Assembly: GCF_001719125.1 (NCBI RefSeq)
Contig: NZ_CP017006.1
Span: forward strand, 1,612,001 to 1,676,000
Direction: 5' to 3'
DNA length: 64,000 nucleotides
DNA from: Sulfolobus sp. A20
GTDB taxonomy: Archaea; Thermoproteota; Thermoprotei_A; Sulfolobales; Sulfolobaceae
Part shown: positions 26,256-36,200 of the stretch, piece by piece
How positions within the stretch are numbered: position 1 is the stretch's first letter
How the letters are laid out: every line of letters begins with the position of its first letter
Position numbers and translations under genes: made by a program
Notes under the pieces: model-generated
Database searches by the model: none
What the model was told of the DNA's origin: nothing
What the model saw: only the letters and a program-made list of their open reading frames with translations

Positions 26256-27611
26256 TTACCTCTCCCCTAATGCTACCCTCTCAATTGCAAAACCAATTAG
26301 AACAAAGGGTATTGCAACAATTACTATCATAGCTCCCGGAAACACTACCCACCACCACCAACCGTTAACTTGGGCTTGATAAGTTTCAGCTGCATCCAAA
26401 ATTCCACCCCAAGTTACAATATTTGCAGGAGCGATACCTAAAAAGGCTAACGTTTGGGCTAATAATATTCCAGCTGGAACACCTAGAGCCATGTATGCAA
26501 TAGTTACGGGAATAAGTCTAGGCATAAAGTGAAGAAGAAAAACTCTATATGAGGGAACACCTAATAACCTATCAGCCTCGACATAACTATTAGACTTTAT
26601 AGATAGAGCCATTGACCTAGCTATTATTGCATAGAATGGCCATGATAAGAAAGCTATTAATAATGCCTCTAAAACGAGATTTGGCTCAGTTACGAATGAT
26701 ACAGCCACTAAAAATGGTAAAGCCGGTAATGCTAAGAATACTAGTGTAAACCACTGAATTACAGAGTCCTTATTCCCACCTAAATAACCCGAAATACCTC
26801 CTACAAATATTCCTACAAGGACGGAAACCAAAGAAGTTAATGCACCTATTTCCAACGCATTAGGAAGTCCTAAAAGTATACCTAAGTCTAGTGGCCTTCC
26901 GAAGTAATCAGTACCCATTAATCCATATGAGTTGCCCAGCAATAATATCTCAGCTTTAGTTTGGTTCATGGGACGGGAAGATATGATTTCTACCTTAACT
27001 AGATATTTTCCATCTTCTGTTACAGTTAAATTAGATTTTGGTGAATTGAATAACGCTGAAGATAATACAGTACTATTAATTATACTAGGAGTTTTTCCGG
27101 TTATTGATGTTATATAACTTAGAATGGTATTTCTGATTGACGTAAGGTCGAAAGGTATATTAAACTCCTCACTAGGAATCGTGAGTTGAATAGTACTCCC
27201 ATCCGGTTTTGTCCAGTATATTACTTCCTCTATAATACTAGTGTTAGTTGATACTATAAAATAAACGTTATATGCCGGAAGAGTCTTAGTCCAATTAAAA
27301 CTAAACGTAATGATATTGATATAAATGTTTTTAGATGGAGAAAAATAGGTTGTGTTTGTTGGTGAAATTTTTTGTGTAGTAAAATATTTATTAGGATAAA
27401 AAATTGAAATCCAAGACGGAGGAACGTGAGCAGGATATTCACTCCATGCTGCTGGATTATTCCAAGAAGAATAAACTTTACTTGGAATAGATAATGCTAT
27501 CCCAGTAAAGACTAGCAAAACTAACAATATTATTAAACCAGCTAAACCTATTTTTGTACCAATGAATTCCTTAAATTGCTTATACAGACTAGATTCTTTC
27601 ACTCTACTCAT
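26256..27611 (-). CDS. ABC transporter permease, OppC/DppC-like with external insertion (importer 2)
   Basis: Membrane subunit of importer 2. Helix 1 (about 20-45) is followed by some 190 residues of external sequence, then the permease core (about 240-445) with the ATPase-contacting loop EADRLLGVPSYRVFLLHFM. A 'GLMGTDYFGRPLD' stretch before the core corresponds to the conserved LGTDxxGRD of DppC proteins. The insertion is placed as in importer 1 but is shorter and not obviously alike in sequence. Start and stop overlap neighbouring genes by 0-1 bp. Confidence 0.9.
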   Translation of the reverse strand: MSRVKESSLYKQFKEFIGTKIGLAGLIILLVLLVFTGIALSIPSKVYSSWNNPAAWSEYPAHVPPSWISIFYPNKYFTTQKISPTNTTYFSPSKNIYINIITFSFNWTKTLPAYNVYFIVSTNTSIIEEVIYWTKPDGSTIQLTIPSEEFNIPFDLTSIRNTILSYITSITGKTPSIINSTVLSSALFNSPKSNLTVTEDGKYLVKVEIISSRPMNQTKAEILLLGNSYGLMGTDYFGRPLDLGILLGLPNALEIGALTSLVSVLVGIFVGGISGYLGGNKDSVIQWFTLVFLALPALPFLVAVSFVTEPNLVLEALLIAFLSWPFYAIIARSMALSIKSNSYVEADRLLGVPSYRVFLLHFMPRLIPVTIAYMALGVPAGILLAQTLAFLGIAPANIVTWGGILDAAETYQAQVNGWWWWVVFPGAMIVIVAIPFVLIGFAIERVALGER

Positions 27612-28657
27612 TATTCACCAACCTTAATTCTAGGATCTAATATTCCATAAACTAATTCGCCTAAAAATAAACCTATTAAAAGGACTATTGTTAGCACGTA
27701 TGTTACTCCTAATATTACGGGCAAGTCATTTAAAGTTATTGCAACATAAGTTAATAGCCCAACACCAGGCCATTCAAACACAACCTCGGTAGTTAAGCTC
27801 CCACCTAAGGATCCAGCTAATGCAAGTATTGCTTGGGTAGCTATCGAGGGTGAGGCAGTTCTTAATACGTGCCTATATAGTATTCTAGAGTCGGGCAATC
27901 CCCTAGCCTTTGCAGTAATTATGAAATCTTCCTTCATAATTGATGACACTAAGCTTCTAACAATATAAGCAAATCCACCTACATTCACTATAAATATTGT
28001 GATTAAAGGTAAGGACATATGATATAATACGCTTATCCCATAATCAAATGGATCTTTAGGAGGAGGAACAGATGTCATTCCACCCGGAGGGAATACCCTT
28101 ATTGCGTATGCTAAAGCAGCTATTAATACGAAGCCTAGCCACCAGGTTGGAATACTTGAATGGATTACAGCTATAATAGCAATCACTTTTTCCCAGAACC
28201 GCGACTTAGCGGATAACAATCCTATTATAGTACCTATCACAATAAATATTATTGTCGCTGTGGTAAACAGAAGAATCGTGTTAGGTAAATAATATGCTAT
28301 AATAGCACTTACATCTCTGGAACCTGATGGAGCTTGTATGAAATATGCCGTACCAAAGTTAAGACGTAGGAGGTTATACATCTGAATAAAGTATTTATCT
28401 ATTACAGGTTTATTTAAACCGTACGCATTTATTAAAGTCTCCTTATATTTCTCCTCGGCAAGTTGAATTTGGGTTGAGTTTAAGTTATGAGAGCTCTTCA
28501 ATAATGTTTGAGCAAATTGGGCTACTTGAAAATTAATACTTTTAGCTATTATCTCTTGAAGAACGGGAAAGGTAAAAATATAAAGAATAGTTAAAGTAGC
28601 AATTAAAACAGAAAAATAAATTAATACCTTTTTAATTATATATGTTCCGAATCCCAT
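27611..28657 (-). CDS. ABC transporter permease, OppB/DppB-like (importer 2)
   Basis: Membrane subunit of importer 2, 348 residues, about six helices. It starts MGFGTYIIKK and ends GILDPRIKVGE, both typical of the family. The coupling loop is near ARGLPDSRILYRHVL. It follows the binding-protein gene by 12 bp, and its stop overlaps the OppC start by 1 bp, so translation is coupled. Confidence 0.92.
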   Translation of the reverse strand: MGFGTYIIKKVLIYFSVLIATLTILYIFTFPVLQEIIAKSINFQVAQFAQTLLKSSHNLNSTQIQLAEEKYKETLINAYGLNKPVIDKYFIQMYNLLRLNFGTAYFIQAPSGSRDVSAIIAYYLPNTILLFTTATIIFIVIGTIIGLLSAKSRFWEKVIAIIAVIHSSIPTWWLGFVLIAALAYAIRVFPPGGMTSVPPPKDPFDYGISVLYHMSLPLITIFIVNVGGFAYIVRSLVSSIMKEDFIITAKARGLPDSRILYRHVLRTASPSIATQAILALAGSLGGSLTTEVVFEWPGVGLLTYVAITLNDLPVILGVTYVLTIVLLIGLFLGELVYGILDPRIKVGE

Positions 28658-28669
28658 TTACAATCACTC

Positions 28670-31390
28670 TTATCTTCTTCTTAGTAATAATGCTACTAGA
28701 ACTATGATAATGATTACTAGAACTATGATAGCAGCTATATAGCCGACATTCGATACGGCTTTCGTTATCGTAGAAGTTATTACACTACTAATAATGCTAG
28801 TCACAGTAGAAACTGAGGAAATTACTGAGGTCACAGTGCTTACGGAAGTAGTAGTAGTAACGGTAGTAGTAGTGGAGGTGCTAGTTGTAGTACTTGTTGT
28901 CGTAGTAGTCGTAATGGCTGGAGTGACAACTATTGTGTATGTCACTGGATTTATGAGTATTGAAGTATTCTGATAAGCTGAAATACTAAGTAAATAAGAT
29001 CCTGGTAAAATATCTGACGGTAACGTGAATGCAAATTGACCACTGCTATTAGTAAGTTCTCTCGTTGAACTTATTACAGTTCCATTAGGATATAATAGCT
29101 CAAGGACTACAGTAGTATTCGGAGTGGGCTGTGAAGTAGTGGTTCCTGCAGGAGTTCCCATCACAGTCCCAACTAGAGTTTCTCCGGGTGATACTGTAGG
29201 AGGAACACTCAGAGACACTGAGAACATTTCCGGAAGTGATAAAGCTTGTGTCGGTGGAATTAAGTGGAAATAGGGGCTCTTAACAAGTTTAGCGTAAGGC
29301 GGAGATGCACTCGGATTCCAAGCTACAAGAATGAATGGACCATCTCCGATCATTGCATTACCATATGTTTTCATAAAACTAATAGCTGCTTGATAACCAG
29401 CTAATGCTTGCTGTGGAGTTACTAATGTTATATTACTCAGCTTTTCAACCTGAATTAAACTCTGGGGGATATAAGTCATTGCTGAAGCATTTTGTAAAGC
29501 TGAGATTATATAGCCTACATCAGTTGGACTAACCAGGTTAAGCCAGTCTATTCCCTTAGATTGAGCAGCACCTTCAGACCACGCTGCTTTACCTTCAGCT
29601 ACAACATCTTTCATACCTACGTATAATTGCCATGGGAAGTATCCTGCATAAGGCTCTTCAGCGTATCCTAACGGATTAAAGGCTAAGAATAAACCAGTAG
29701 CGGCAACATTAGGATCGAAGAACCAATCGTTACCCCATATTTCGATTGCAGTTGAATTAATAATTTTAAATCCTTTGATAGTTTGTAATCCCGGACCATA
29801 GGCAGAAGATGCCTCAGAATCATAAATTGGGTTACTACTGTTTAGTGACATTTCGGATGCAATAATGTATTGATAAATTATATCAGCCATAGTTATACTT
29901 TGTCCATCAGCCCATTTATCATTATTAAACAGTGGAGCGAGATTATATATTACAGCCATCTGAGCAGTAGTATTAGGTGATACATAAGTTACTGCTTGCT
30001 TTGATGGATTCCACCAGAGTGCATTAGTTGGCACTTTTACTGCTGAAGAGTTGGGGCTTAGGGACACTATCTTATAAGTATAAATGTAAGGTATTTGATA
30101 GCCAGATCCGGGGACATATAAATACTGTGGAGCAAATAGTCCATTAGCTATCTCATCAGTGTAAGCATCTGTGAAACCTACACCAGGATTGGCTGAGCCT
30201 TGGCTCAAATATCTAACACCTATGGTAACATTTGGATAGCTTCCATTAGCAATTTCAAGATAAGTTTGGAAGTTAAGTAGAGTCCCTTGAGCATAGCTGG
30301 GATAAACACCTGAAATCGTAGGTAGAACATACTGAGGTATTAAACTTATTCCTAAACCAATTCTAACAGACATATTTATTCCCACATTTACTATATCATT
30401 TTCTAACTGATAGTACTCTTGCTCACTAGTAAACTGACTTTGAGCCAAAATTAATGACCAGTTGTCTATCTCATTAGCTTCTTTAAGTAATAATTGAGGC
30501 TCATATTTAGAATCATTATATGTTCCAAAAGATAATCCATAATAGGATGTAAATGGAGCATCACCAGCTAAAGTTCCGTACAAACCTTCTGCTAAACCAG
30601 CATCATAATAACCATAAGTTCCTCCCCATGCCTCGATTAATATATCCCAAGTTGTATTTGCTGGATCGCTACCGTAAACAAATGAAATTTCTTTTTGCAA
30701 ATTACCTTGTACTTGTTGTACAGTAAATCCCAATTTCTCCAATTGTGTAATGAAATATTCAGCATACTCACGCCTTACTGTAGCATCCGTTCTGACAAAA
30801 ACATACACTACAATCGGCTTACCATTATAATACCATTTTCCATTTACATACTGTGCTCCATGAGCAGTTAACACTCTATATATAGTCTCATTAGCATAAG
30901 TAAAGTTATAATGTATATACGCATATTTAGCAAGAGTATTTTGAAGATGTAAAACATCTTGCTCGCCAGCGTATAGTGTAATTGACGGTATTCCGTAACC
31001 GTGTAAGATGTTGTCTACAAAATATGTTCTATTCACGATAAAATTAAGCGCAAATCTTACTTCTTGAAATTGGAAAGGATTAAAGCCGAAACTAGTATTT
31101 AAAGGATTAACTAGAACATCATAATAGGTTGCTGGCATCAGATAAGCTTTGGCTCCAGGTGGTAAAGCAGTGTATTCAGAGGGTGGAACGGAATAAGCAT
31201 AAAACCCTATTTGCCCATGTTCAAACGCTAGTATTCCATTTGCATCATTACCATTATATGATATAATTGTTATTGACGTGGATGCCGGTAAGGAGTTGGC
31301 AGATTGGGACACTACGTATAGGGAGCTAATTAACATGGCAAATAATACTAAAAGTGACAATACTTTCCCAAATTTGTTACCAGCTTTCAT
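28670..31390 (-). CDS. Extracellular substrate-binding protein, family 5, membrane anchored (importer 2)
   Basis: 906 residues. An N-terminal hydrophobic signal (about 8-30) leads into a long extracytoplasmic family 5 binding region. An Ig-like segment (about 740-830, with PPTVSPGETLVGTV and GSYLLSISAYQNTS) comes next. A Thr/Ser-rich stalk and C-terminal membrane helix ending LLLRRR finish the protein. The Ig-like spacer is absent from the importer 3 protein. The first gene of the operon; a TATA-like TTTTTATAC lies about 35-40 bp before the ATG on the minus strand. The substrate may be a peptide or an oligosaccharide. Confidence 0.9.
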   Translation of the reverse strand: MKAGNKFGKVLSLLVLFAMLISSLYVVSQSANSLPASTSITIISYNGNDANGILAFEHGQIGFYAYSVPPSEYTALPPGAKAYLMPATYYDVLVNPLNTSFGFNPFQFQEVRFALNFIVNRTYFVDNILHGYGIPSITLYAGEQDVLHLQNTLAKYAYIHYNFTYANETIYRVLTAHGAQYVNGKWYYNGKPIVVYVFVRTDATVRREYAEYFITQLEKLGFTVQQVQGNLQKEISFVYGSDPANTTWDILIEAWGGTYGYYDAGLAEGLYGTLAGDAPFTSYYGLSFGTYNDSKYEPQLLLKEANEIDNWSLILAQSQFTSEQEYYQLENDIVNVGINMSVRIGLGISLIPQYVLPTISGVYPSYAQGTLLNFQTYLEIANGSYPNVTIGVRYLSQGSANPGVGFTDAYTDEIANGLFAPQYLYVPGSGYQIPYIYTYKIVSLSPNSSAVKVPTNALWWNPSKQAVTYVSPNTTAQMAVIYNLAPLFNNDKWADGQSITMADIIYQYIIASEMSLNSSNPIYDSEASSAYGPGLQTIKGFKIINSTAIEIWGNDWFFDPNVAATGLFLAFNPLGYAEEPYAGYFPWQLYVGMKDVVAEGKAAWSEGAAQSKGIDWLNLVSPTDVGYIISALQNASAMTYIPQSLIQVEKLSNITLVTPQQALAGYQAAISFMKTYGNAMIGDGPFILVAWNPSASPPYAKLVKSPYFHLIPPTQALSLPEMFSVSLSVPPTVSPGETLVGTVMGTPAGTTTSQPTPNTTVVLELLYPNGTVISSTRELTNSSGQFAFTLPSDILPGSYLLSISAYQNTSILINPVTYTIVVTPAITTTTTTSTTTSTSTTTTVTTTTSVSTVTSVISSVSTVTSIISSVITSTITKAVSNVGYIAAIIVLVIIIIVLVALLLRRR

Positions 31391-31700
31391 CCCTTATTCA
31401 TCTCAAAACTAAACTCGAGAGTAAAGTATAAAAATTTATCCGGATGAAAAGTTGCTTCATTATTCGATTTTATCAGTACAATGATAACATGCATATTTTA
31501 ATTCTTATATAGTAATGATAAGATTTTCCATACTCGAAATACTTATTATTAAATATTCTACGCTTATTTTAAAAATGACAGTATAGGCTTAAATCGCTCT
31601 AAATACGACTACTAAAATTTAAGCAATATATATTCGGGATATTTTTAATAATAACGAAAATATATAATGATACAAAAAGATAATTCATAATACAAACTTC
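31391..31700. other. Intergenic region with importer 2 promoter
   Basis: AT-rich spacer between the importer 2 operon and the tldE gene, which points the same way. The importer 2 promoter (TTTTTATAC on the minus strand, about 31424-31432) is the only signal I can support. No gene, RNA or repeat is seen in the rest. Confidence 0.45.
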
Positions 31701-32957
31701 TTAAGATACGCTTAAGCCACTGATTAACAGATCACCGGTTATTATATTACGATATTGTTTAACGTTATTGCTTTCAGCTATTATACCTCTTAATAAGTTA
31801 ACTAAACTGCCCGTGAGTGTAGTCTCTCTAACGCCTTCATTGCTTTTAGAAAACCACGAAACAGAAGTTACTACACTAAACTCTCCAGTATCAAAGTTAC
31901 TTGTGTGAACTCCTTGAATCTCATCCACCACAAGGTAATCTTCATCCTCGCTCAGCTTCTCCCTATGCTCTATCTTTATGTTCGTCGGTGATATATAGGG
32001 AATTGATGTATAACTTCTTGCGGCCGACGCTGTAGGTTCTTTACCAGCCTTTAAAGACCAATACCAATTATTTAAAAACATCTTCACTTCATTATCTATT
32101 ATAACATTAACCTTAGATTGTAATCCTTCACCATCAAATGACCTACTATAGATTGAATTGGGTATGGTGGGATCGTCAATAATCTTGAGCCCAGCATTTA
32201 TTTCCATACCTTCTTTAATGCTAGATTTACCCCTATATGCGTTCTCTTGACTTACAGCATGAGCCAATAACGGACCTATGAGAATAGAAGAGGCTTTGGG
32301 AGTAAAGATTACAACGCTTAACTTCCCTCCTCTTTTGCTAATCAAATCTTCCAACTTGCTTCTTTTCTTACTTACATTGACCTTAAATTCCAAATCTCTC
32401 TTCATCTCTTCTACTATTTCAAAGGAAGGTCTTCTAGACGATTTAACCTCATGAATTTCTGGGGTTACAACATTACCATCTTTATAATTAGCAAATACCG
32501 ACAAAACAATTCCGGATCTCGATTCTCTCTGATCTAAACCCTCAGTATTCACTATTCCTACTTCATTAATGTAAGACTCGCAAGTTATGTTTACAAAATT
32601 CACCTTCATATCATTAAACGATTGGATAAATTCTTTACAAACCTCAACTTTATCAAAGTCGTAATATAAGGGTATTTTTACATTAACCTTATCCCCTCTA
32701 GGGATCTCATTTGAATTATCTGCCTCAGATACCTTCCACGATTTGATTGCCCTATCTAAAAGAGACTCGCTTAAAACCGTAGAATATGCAAAACCCATTT
32801 TCTTATCTTTAAAAACTCTTAAACCATAACCTTCTTCCGTTAACTCTCTCGAACGTGATTGTCTCTCTAATTCTAGTGAATATTCATCCCTCCTCATATA
32901 AAAAATTTCAGCTGAATAGCCTAAGGATTTAGCTTTTGATAATATCTTGTCAAGCAA
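31701..32957 (-). CDS. tldE: TldE/PmbA-type protein, metalloprotease-like partner of TldD
   Basis: Member of the TldD/PmbA family, 418 residues. In bacteria TldD and TldE form a heterodimeric peptidase that degrades unfolded or modified peptides. TldE carries no metal site, and none is seen here (no HExxxH). It overlaps the tldD gene by 8 bp on the same strand and follows it, so the two are translated together, as expected of obligate partners. The C-terminus contains the conserved NxxTGxFS-like pattern as [11 protein letters not shown]. The function in archaea is known only by analogy. Confidence 0.88.
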   Translation of the reverse strand: MLDKILSKAKSLGYSAEIFYMRRDEYSLELERQSRSRELTEEGYGLRVFKDKKMGFAYSTVLSESLLDRAIKSWKVSEADNSNEIPRGDKVNVKIPLYYDFDKVEVCKEFIQSFNDMKVNFVNITCESYINEVGIVNTEGLDQRESRSGIVLSVFANYKDGNVVTPEIHEVKSSRRPSFEIVEEMKRDLEFKVNVSKKRSKLEDLISKRGGKLSVVIFTPKASSILIGPLLAHAVSQENAYRGKSSIKEGMEINAGLKIIDDPTIPNSIYSRSFDGEGLQSKVNVIIDNEVKMFLNNWYWSLKAGKEPTASAARSYTSIPYISPTNIKIEHREKLSEDEDYLVVDEIQGVHTSNFDTGEFSVVTSVSWFSKSNEGVRETTLTGSLVNLLRGIIAESNNVKQYRNIITGDLLISGLSVS

Positions 32958-34290
32958 TCCCTCCCACCTTTATTCTGACTTTAACATATGGACCACCGTC
33001 ACCTACTGGAACACTTTGTCCATGCTTTCCACAATAGCCTGAGCTGAAATTAAATTCTTTTGATATTGCCGATATTTTACTCAGAGTTTCTATTGTATAA
33101 CCAGAAATTCCAACGTTTCTTAAAGACCCGGTAATCTCTCCGTTTTCTATCTTATATCCCTCTTGAATTCCAAACTGAAAAGTACCGTCTGGGCTGGTCT
33201 GCCCTCCTAAAGTGGAGACTAAAAAATAACCGTCCTTAATACTCTTCATCATCTCGTCTAAACTCCAATCCCCTGGCATCATATAAGTATTTCTCATCCT
33301 TATTATCATTGGGCTTCTGAAGCTCTCTGCTCTTGCATTACCAGTAGGTCTCTCTCCAAAGTAGGCTGAGTAAAACCTATCTAGGAGGAACTCTGAAACT
33401 ATTCCCTTATCTATAATTTTCACATCCCTACCCTCTACTCCTTCATCATCGTAAGGAGTTAGCCCTATTGCATTGTCATAACCATTTACTAAAGGAGAGT
33501 CTACTACAGAGACGAAATCTGGTGCGATTTTCTTACCCCTTAAGGGATTTAATATGCCATTTACTGCTAGGTCAGCCTCAGCTAGATGACCTAGGGCTTC
33601 GTGAGTGAACACTCCAACAACTTCTGGGGCTAAGATAACATCATATTCTCCGCTCTTCGGGAGACCACCTTTAATTTGACCTTCCAATCTTCTCTTGAGA
33701 ATTGAGATCATTTCATTTAAATCAAATATCTCCAATGCATATCCACGAAAAGTTCTATTGAATACATAAGATGATGCTGTAATATCTCCTTCCTTAGCCA
33801 CTGCTGAAATTGATATGCTACTTAATGAATATTGTAAGGTTATTTCCCTATCCTCCGTACTATAATACTCCTTATAAACGTCATCTTGACTGTACCTTAT
33901 CGTAATACTTTTAATCCTTTTATCTTTAATTAGCTCATTCTTAATTTTTTCAAGATCTTTGACTATCTCCTCTACACTCTTGTTCACTACTTTCTCTTGT
34001 TTTATATTTACCTCGTCATGTTTAGGAGGTAAGTAAACTATGTTTGTCTTTCCGTTTCCATAAGCGCTTTTAATAGCCCTTTCAGCTTCATCTCCCCTCG
34101 GCATCACAAAACTGTAATAACCAAAGTTTCCGTCATAAATCACCCTCAACGAATAACCTTCATCCATACCGTTAGTAGGAATATATTGCCTATTTTCGGT
34201 AACCAGTATCGAAATAGAGTTGACTTTATAGTGACGTAAGTCGACAAACGAAGCACCTAACTTTTCAGCTTTACTCAACATTTCATACAT
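32950..34290 (-). CDS. tldD: TldD-type zinc metalloprotease
   Basis: Catalytic partner of TldE, 446 residues. Seen: the zinc motif HEALGH (His230, Glu231, His235), the TldD hallmark DEGVEG ([10 protein letters not shown]), and the C-terminal Cys in [10 protein letters not shown], corresponding to the third metal ligand of the E. coli enzyme. The first gene of a two-gene unit. The ATG sits upstream of AT-rich promoter-like sequence, then the mobile-element-derived region at 34371. It is soluble and cytoplasmic. Confidence 0.92.
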   Translation of the reverse strand: MYEMLSKAEKLGASFVDLRHYKVNSISILVTENRQYIPTNGMDEGYSLRVIYDGNFGYYSFVMPRGDEAERAIKSAYGNGKTNIVYLPPKHDEVNIKQEKVVNKSVEEIVKDLEKIKNELIKDKRIKSITIRYSQDDVYKEYYSTEDREITLQYSLSSISISAVAKEGDITASSYVFNRTFRGYALEIFDLNEMISILKRRLEGQIKGGLPKSGEYDVILAPEVVGVFTHEALGHLAEADLAVNGILNPLRGKKIAPDFVSVVDSPLVNGYDNAIGLTPYDDEGVEGRDVKIIDKGIVSEFLLDRFYSAYFGERPTGNARAESFRSPMIIRMRNTYMMPGDWSLDEMMKSIKDGYFLVSTLGGQTSPDGTFQFGIQEGYKIENGEITGSLRNVGISGYTIETLSKISAISKEFNFSSGYCGKHGQSVPVGDGGPYVKVRIKVGGIA

Positions 34291-34370
34291 GACATTCTGA
34301 CATTAACTTTGTAACATAATAAAACTTCCCTTGAAGGTTGCTTAAATTATTATGACAAAACGAGCGATAA

Positions 34371-34667
34371 GCCTCATCTTTTAAGGCGGGGTAAAAGTTC
34401 TTATTTTCGGTAAAGGAATGTTATTGAGGGGAGGAAGACCCAAAAGGGGCTAAACGTGTGTGTCCCTCCTCAATACATGTCCCCGAGTACCAAGGAGGTG
34501 GAGTGTCACCCAAGAGATAGGGATAATTTGGCTGAAGACCCAGCTAATGGTCTACCAATGGACAAATGAAGCGTGATGGGTGTCAAAAACGCCCACTAGT
34601 CATGAAGGTGATAAACCTGTGAACCGCTCTAGGGGAACCCTCGCCCTTTAGGGTGGGGTGAAAGTCG
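34371..34667 (+). mobile_element. tnpB-less IS605-type element (about 300 bp), copy 1
   Basis: Bounded on the left by a hairpin around CATCTTTTAAGGCGGGG (from 34374) and on the right by CCCTTTAGGGTGGGG followed by the end GTGAAAGTCG (34658-34667). Inside it has the hairpin arms TATTGAGG...CCTCAATA, then ACCAAGGAGG, AAAACGCCCACTAG and GTGAACCGCTCTA. Read in frame at the right end, codons give S-R-G-T-L-A-L-stop, a tnpB-like tail. There is no transposase. Homologous to 37177-37445 and 10822-11036. Size and structure resemble the non-autonomous Sulfolobus elements derived from IS200/IS605, such as SMN1. Confidence 0.6.
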
Positions 34668-34758
34668 GATTCACCAGAATAAAGCTTAAATTAGAAAACT
34701 TGCGAGATGCTTTATCCTTAAAAGATTTTTTAGATTACTTTAACAACATATAATATTC

Positions 34759-35424
34759 ATGTGGAACGATTTCATAAATAGGTTGATAAACTGTAATAAA
34801 TGTCAAAGACTAGTTGAGTATAGGAATTCATTCCCAGAGGGCTATTGGAGAAAACCTGTTCCTCCGAATGGGGATATTAACGCCGAGATAGTGATAGTGG
34901 GTTTAGCTCCTGCAGCTCATGGAGGGAATAGAACTGGGAGAATGTTTACCGGGGATGAAAGTTCAGACAACTTAACTAAAGCATTATATTATTCTAGGTT
35001 GTCAAATCAGCCTTTCTCAAAGGATAAAGGTGATGGTTTAACACTTTATAACGTTTATATTACCTCCTCAGTTAAATGTGCCCCTCCTAACAATAAACCA
35101 AACTCTTCTGAGGTTAACAATTGTCTAGACTACTTGAAAGAAGAGATGGAAATGTTGAAAAACGCTAAAGTGTTCATAGCATTAGGAAGATTAGCCTGGG
35201 ATTCTCTATTAAAGGTATTTAAGGAATTAGGATATAAGGTTCCTAATTCTATAGAATTTTCTCATGGAAAATTAATAAAAATTGAGAAAAAGGACTCATC
35301 CATTATATGGTTAATTGGATCTTATCACCCGAGTCCCAGAAACGTAAAGACTGGAAGATTAACAATAGATATGCTTGTAGAAATTTTCAATATGGCTAAG
35401 AAACTTACAAACAATTCGTCTTAA
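34759..35424 (+). CDS. Uracil-DNA glycosylase, family 5 (UDGb)
   Basis: Removes uracil, and in this family also hypoxanthine and similar bases, from DNA to start base-excision repair. Seen: motif A GLAPAAHGGNRTGRMFTGD (47-65), diagnostic of family 5 rather than family 4 (which has GEGPG). Four cysteines for a 4Fe-4S cluster come as Cys13-x2-Cys16 (NCNKC), then VKCAPPNN and NNCLDYL. Motif C is HPSPRNVKTGRL. The 221 residues fit the family. ATG start, about 45 bp before the SDR gene; possibly one transcript with the pterin genes, though no functional link is known. Confidence 0.93.
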   Translation: MWNDFINRLINCNKCQRLVEYRNSFPEGYWRKPVPPNGDINAEIVIVGLAPAAHGGNRTGRMFTGDESSDNLTKALYYSRLSNQPFSKDKGDGLTLYNVYITSSVKCAPPNNKPNSSEVNNCLDYLKEEMEMLKNAKVFIALGRLAWDSLLKVFKELGYKVPNSIEFSHGKLIKIEKKDSSIIWLIGSYHPSPRNVKTGRLTIDMLVEIFNMAKKLTNNSS

Positions 35425-35468
35425 TCTTTGAATACTCGATTTATATTCTAAGGCATCGATAGAATAAT

Positions 35469-36200
35469 ATGGAGATCCGAAATAAAACTGCTTTAATAAC
35501 TGGTGGTGCTAGAAGGATTGGAAGGGAAATAGCACTAGGCTTGGCAAAAGAGGGAGTTAACATATTACTACATTATAATACCTCAGAAGAAGATGCGATT
35601 AAGACTCGAGAGGAAATTAAAAGTCATGGTGTGGATTGCTGGCTAATAAAAGGTGATTTGTCTCAAGAATATTCGACTCTAATTGAAAAAGGATTTAATA
35701 TCGTTAGTGAGATAGATTTTCTAATTAACAATGCCTCAATATTTCCACTCAGGACATTCGAGGAGATAACTATCAATGATCTAAATAATACAGTTTTGTT
35801 GAATAGTTGGGCTCCGCTTTTTCTTATAAAAAAATTTGTTTCTCATACTAAGGAGGGGAAAATAATAAATGTTTTAGATTCAATAGTATCTGGTTATAAT
35901 TTTGAGAGATACGCTTACTATTTAAGTAAAAAGTTATTAGAGATTATTACCCTATCCCTCGCTTTAAAATTAGCACCCAACTTTACAGTTAATGCTATCG
36001 CACCGGGGATTATCCTTCCACCCGAGGGAAAAGATTATTCTTACTTAGAATCCCTAAAAGATGCAGTTCCATTGAAGAAGTATGGATCTGTTAGTGAAAT
36101 TGTAAGTGCAGTAATCTTTCTCCTCAAGAGTGACTTCATTACAGGACAGATAATTTATGTTGATGGAGGAGAACATTTAAAACCTAGAGTGATATTATGA
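35469..36200 (+). CDS. SDR-family oxidoreductase resembling pteridine reductase
   Basis: Short-chain dehydrogenase, 243 residues. Seen: the NADPH-binding turn TGGARRIGREIA, with the Arg typical of pteridine reductases, NNASIFP, and the active-site Tyr-x3-Lys in YYLSKK. An Asp stands in place of the usual catalytic Ser (NVLDSI), as in trypanosomatid PTR1 and bacterial FolM. Its stop codon overlaps the start of the FolB-FolK fusion by 4 bp (ATGA). This supports a role in reducing a pterin precursor, probably for the sulfopterin-type cofactor of Sulfolobales. A generic FabG-like reductase remains possible. Confidence 0.8.
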   Translation: MEIRNKTALITGGARRIGREIALGLAKEGVNILLHYNTSEEDAIKTREEIKSHGVDCWLIKGDLSQEYSTLIEKGFNIVSEIDFLINNASIFPLRTFEEITINDLNNTVLLNSWAPLFLIKKFVSHTKEGKIINVLDSIVSGYNFERYAYYLSKKLLEIITLSLALKLAPNFTVNAIAPGIILPPEGKDYSYLESLKDAVPLKKYGSVSEIVSAVIFLLKSDFITGQIIYVDGGEHLKPRVIL

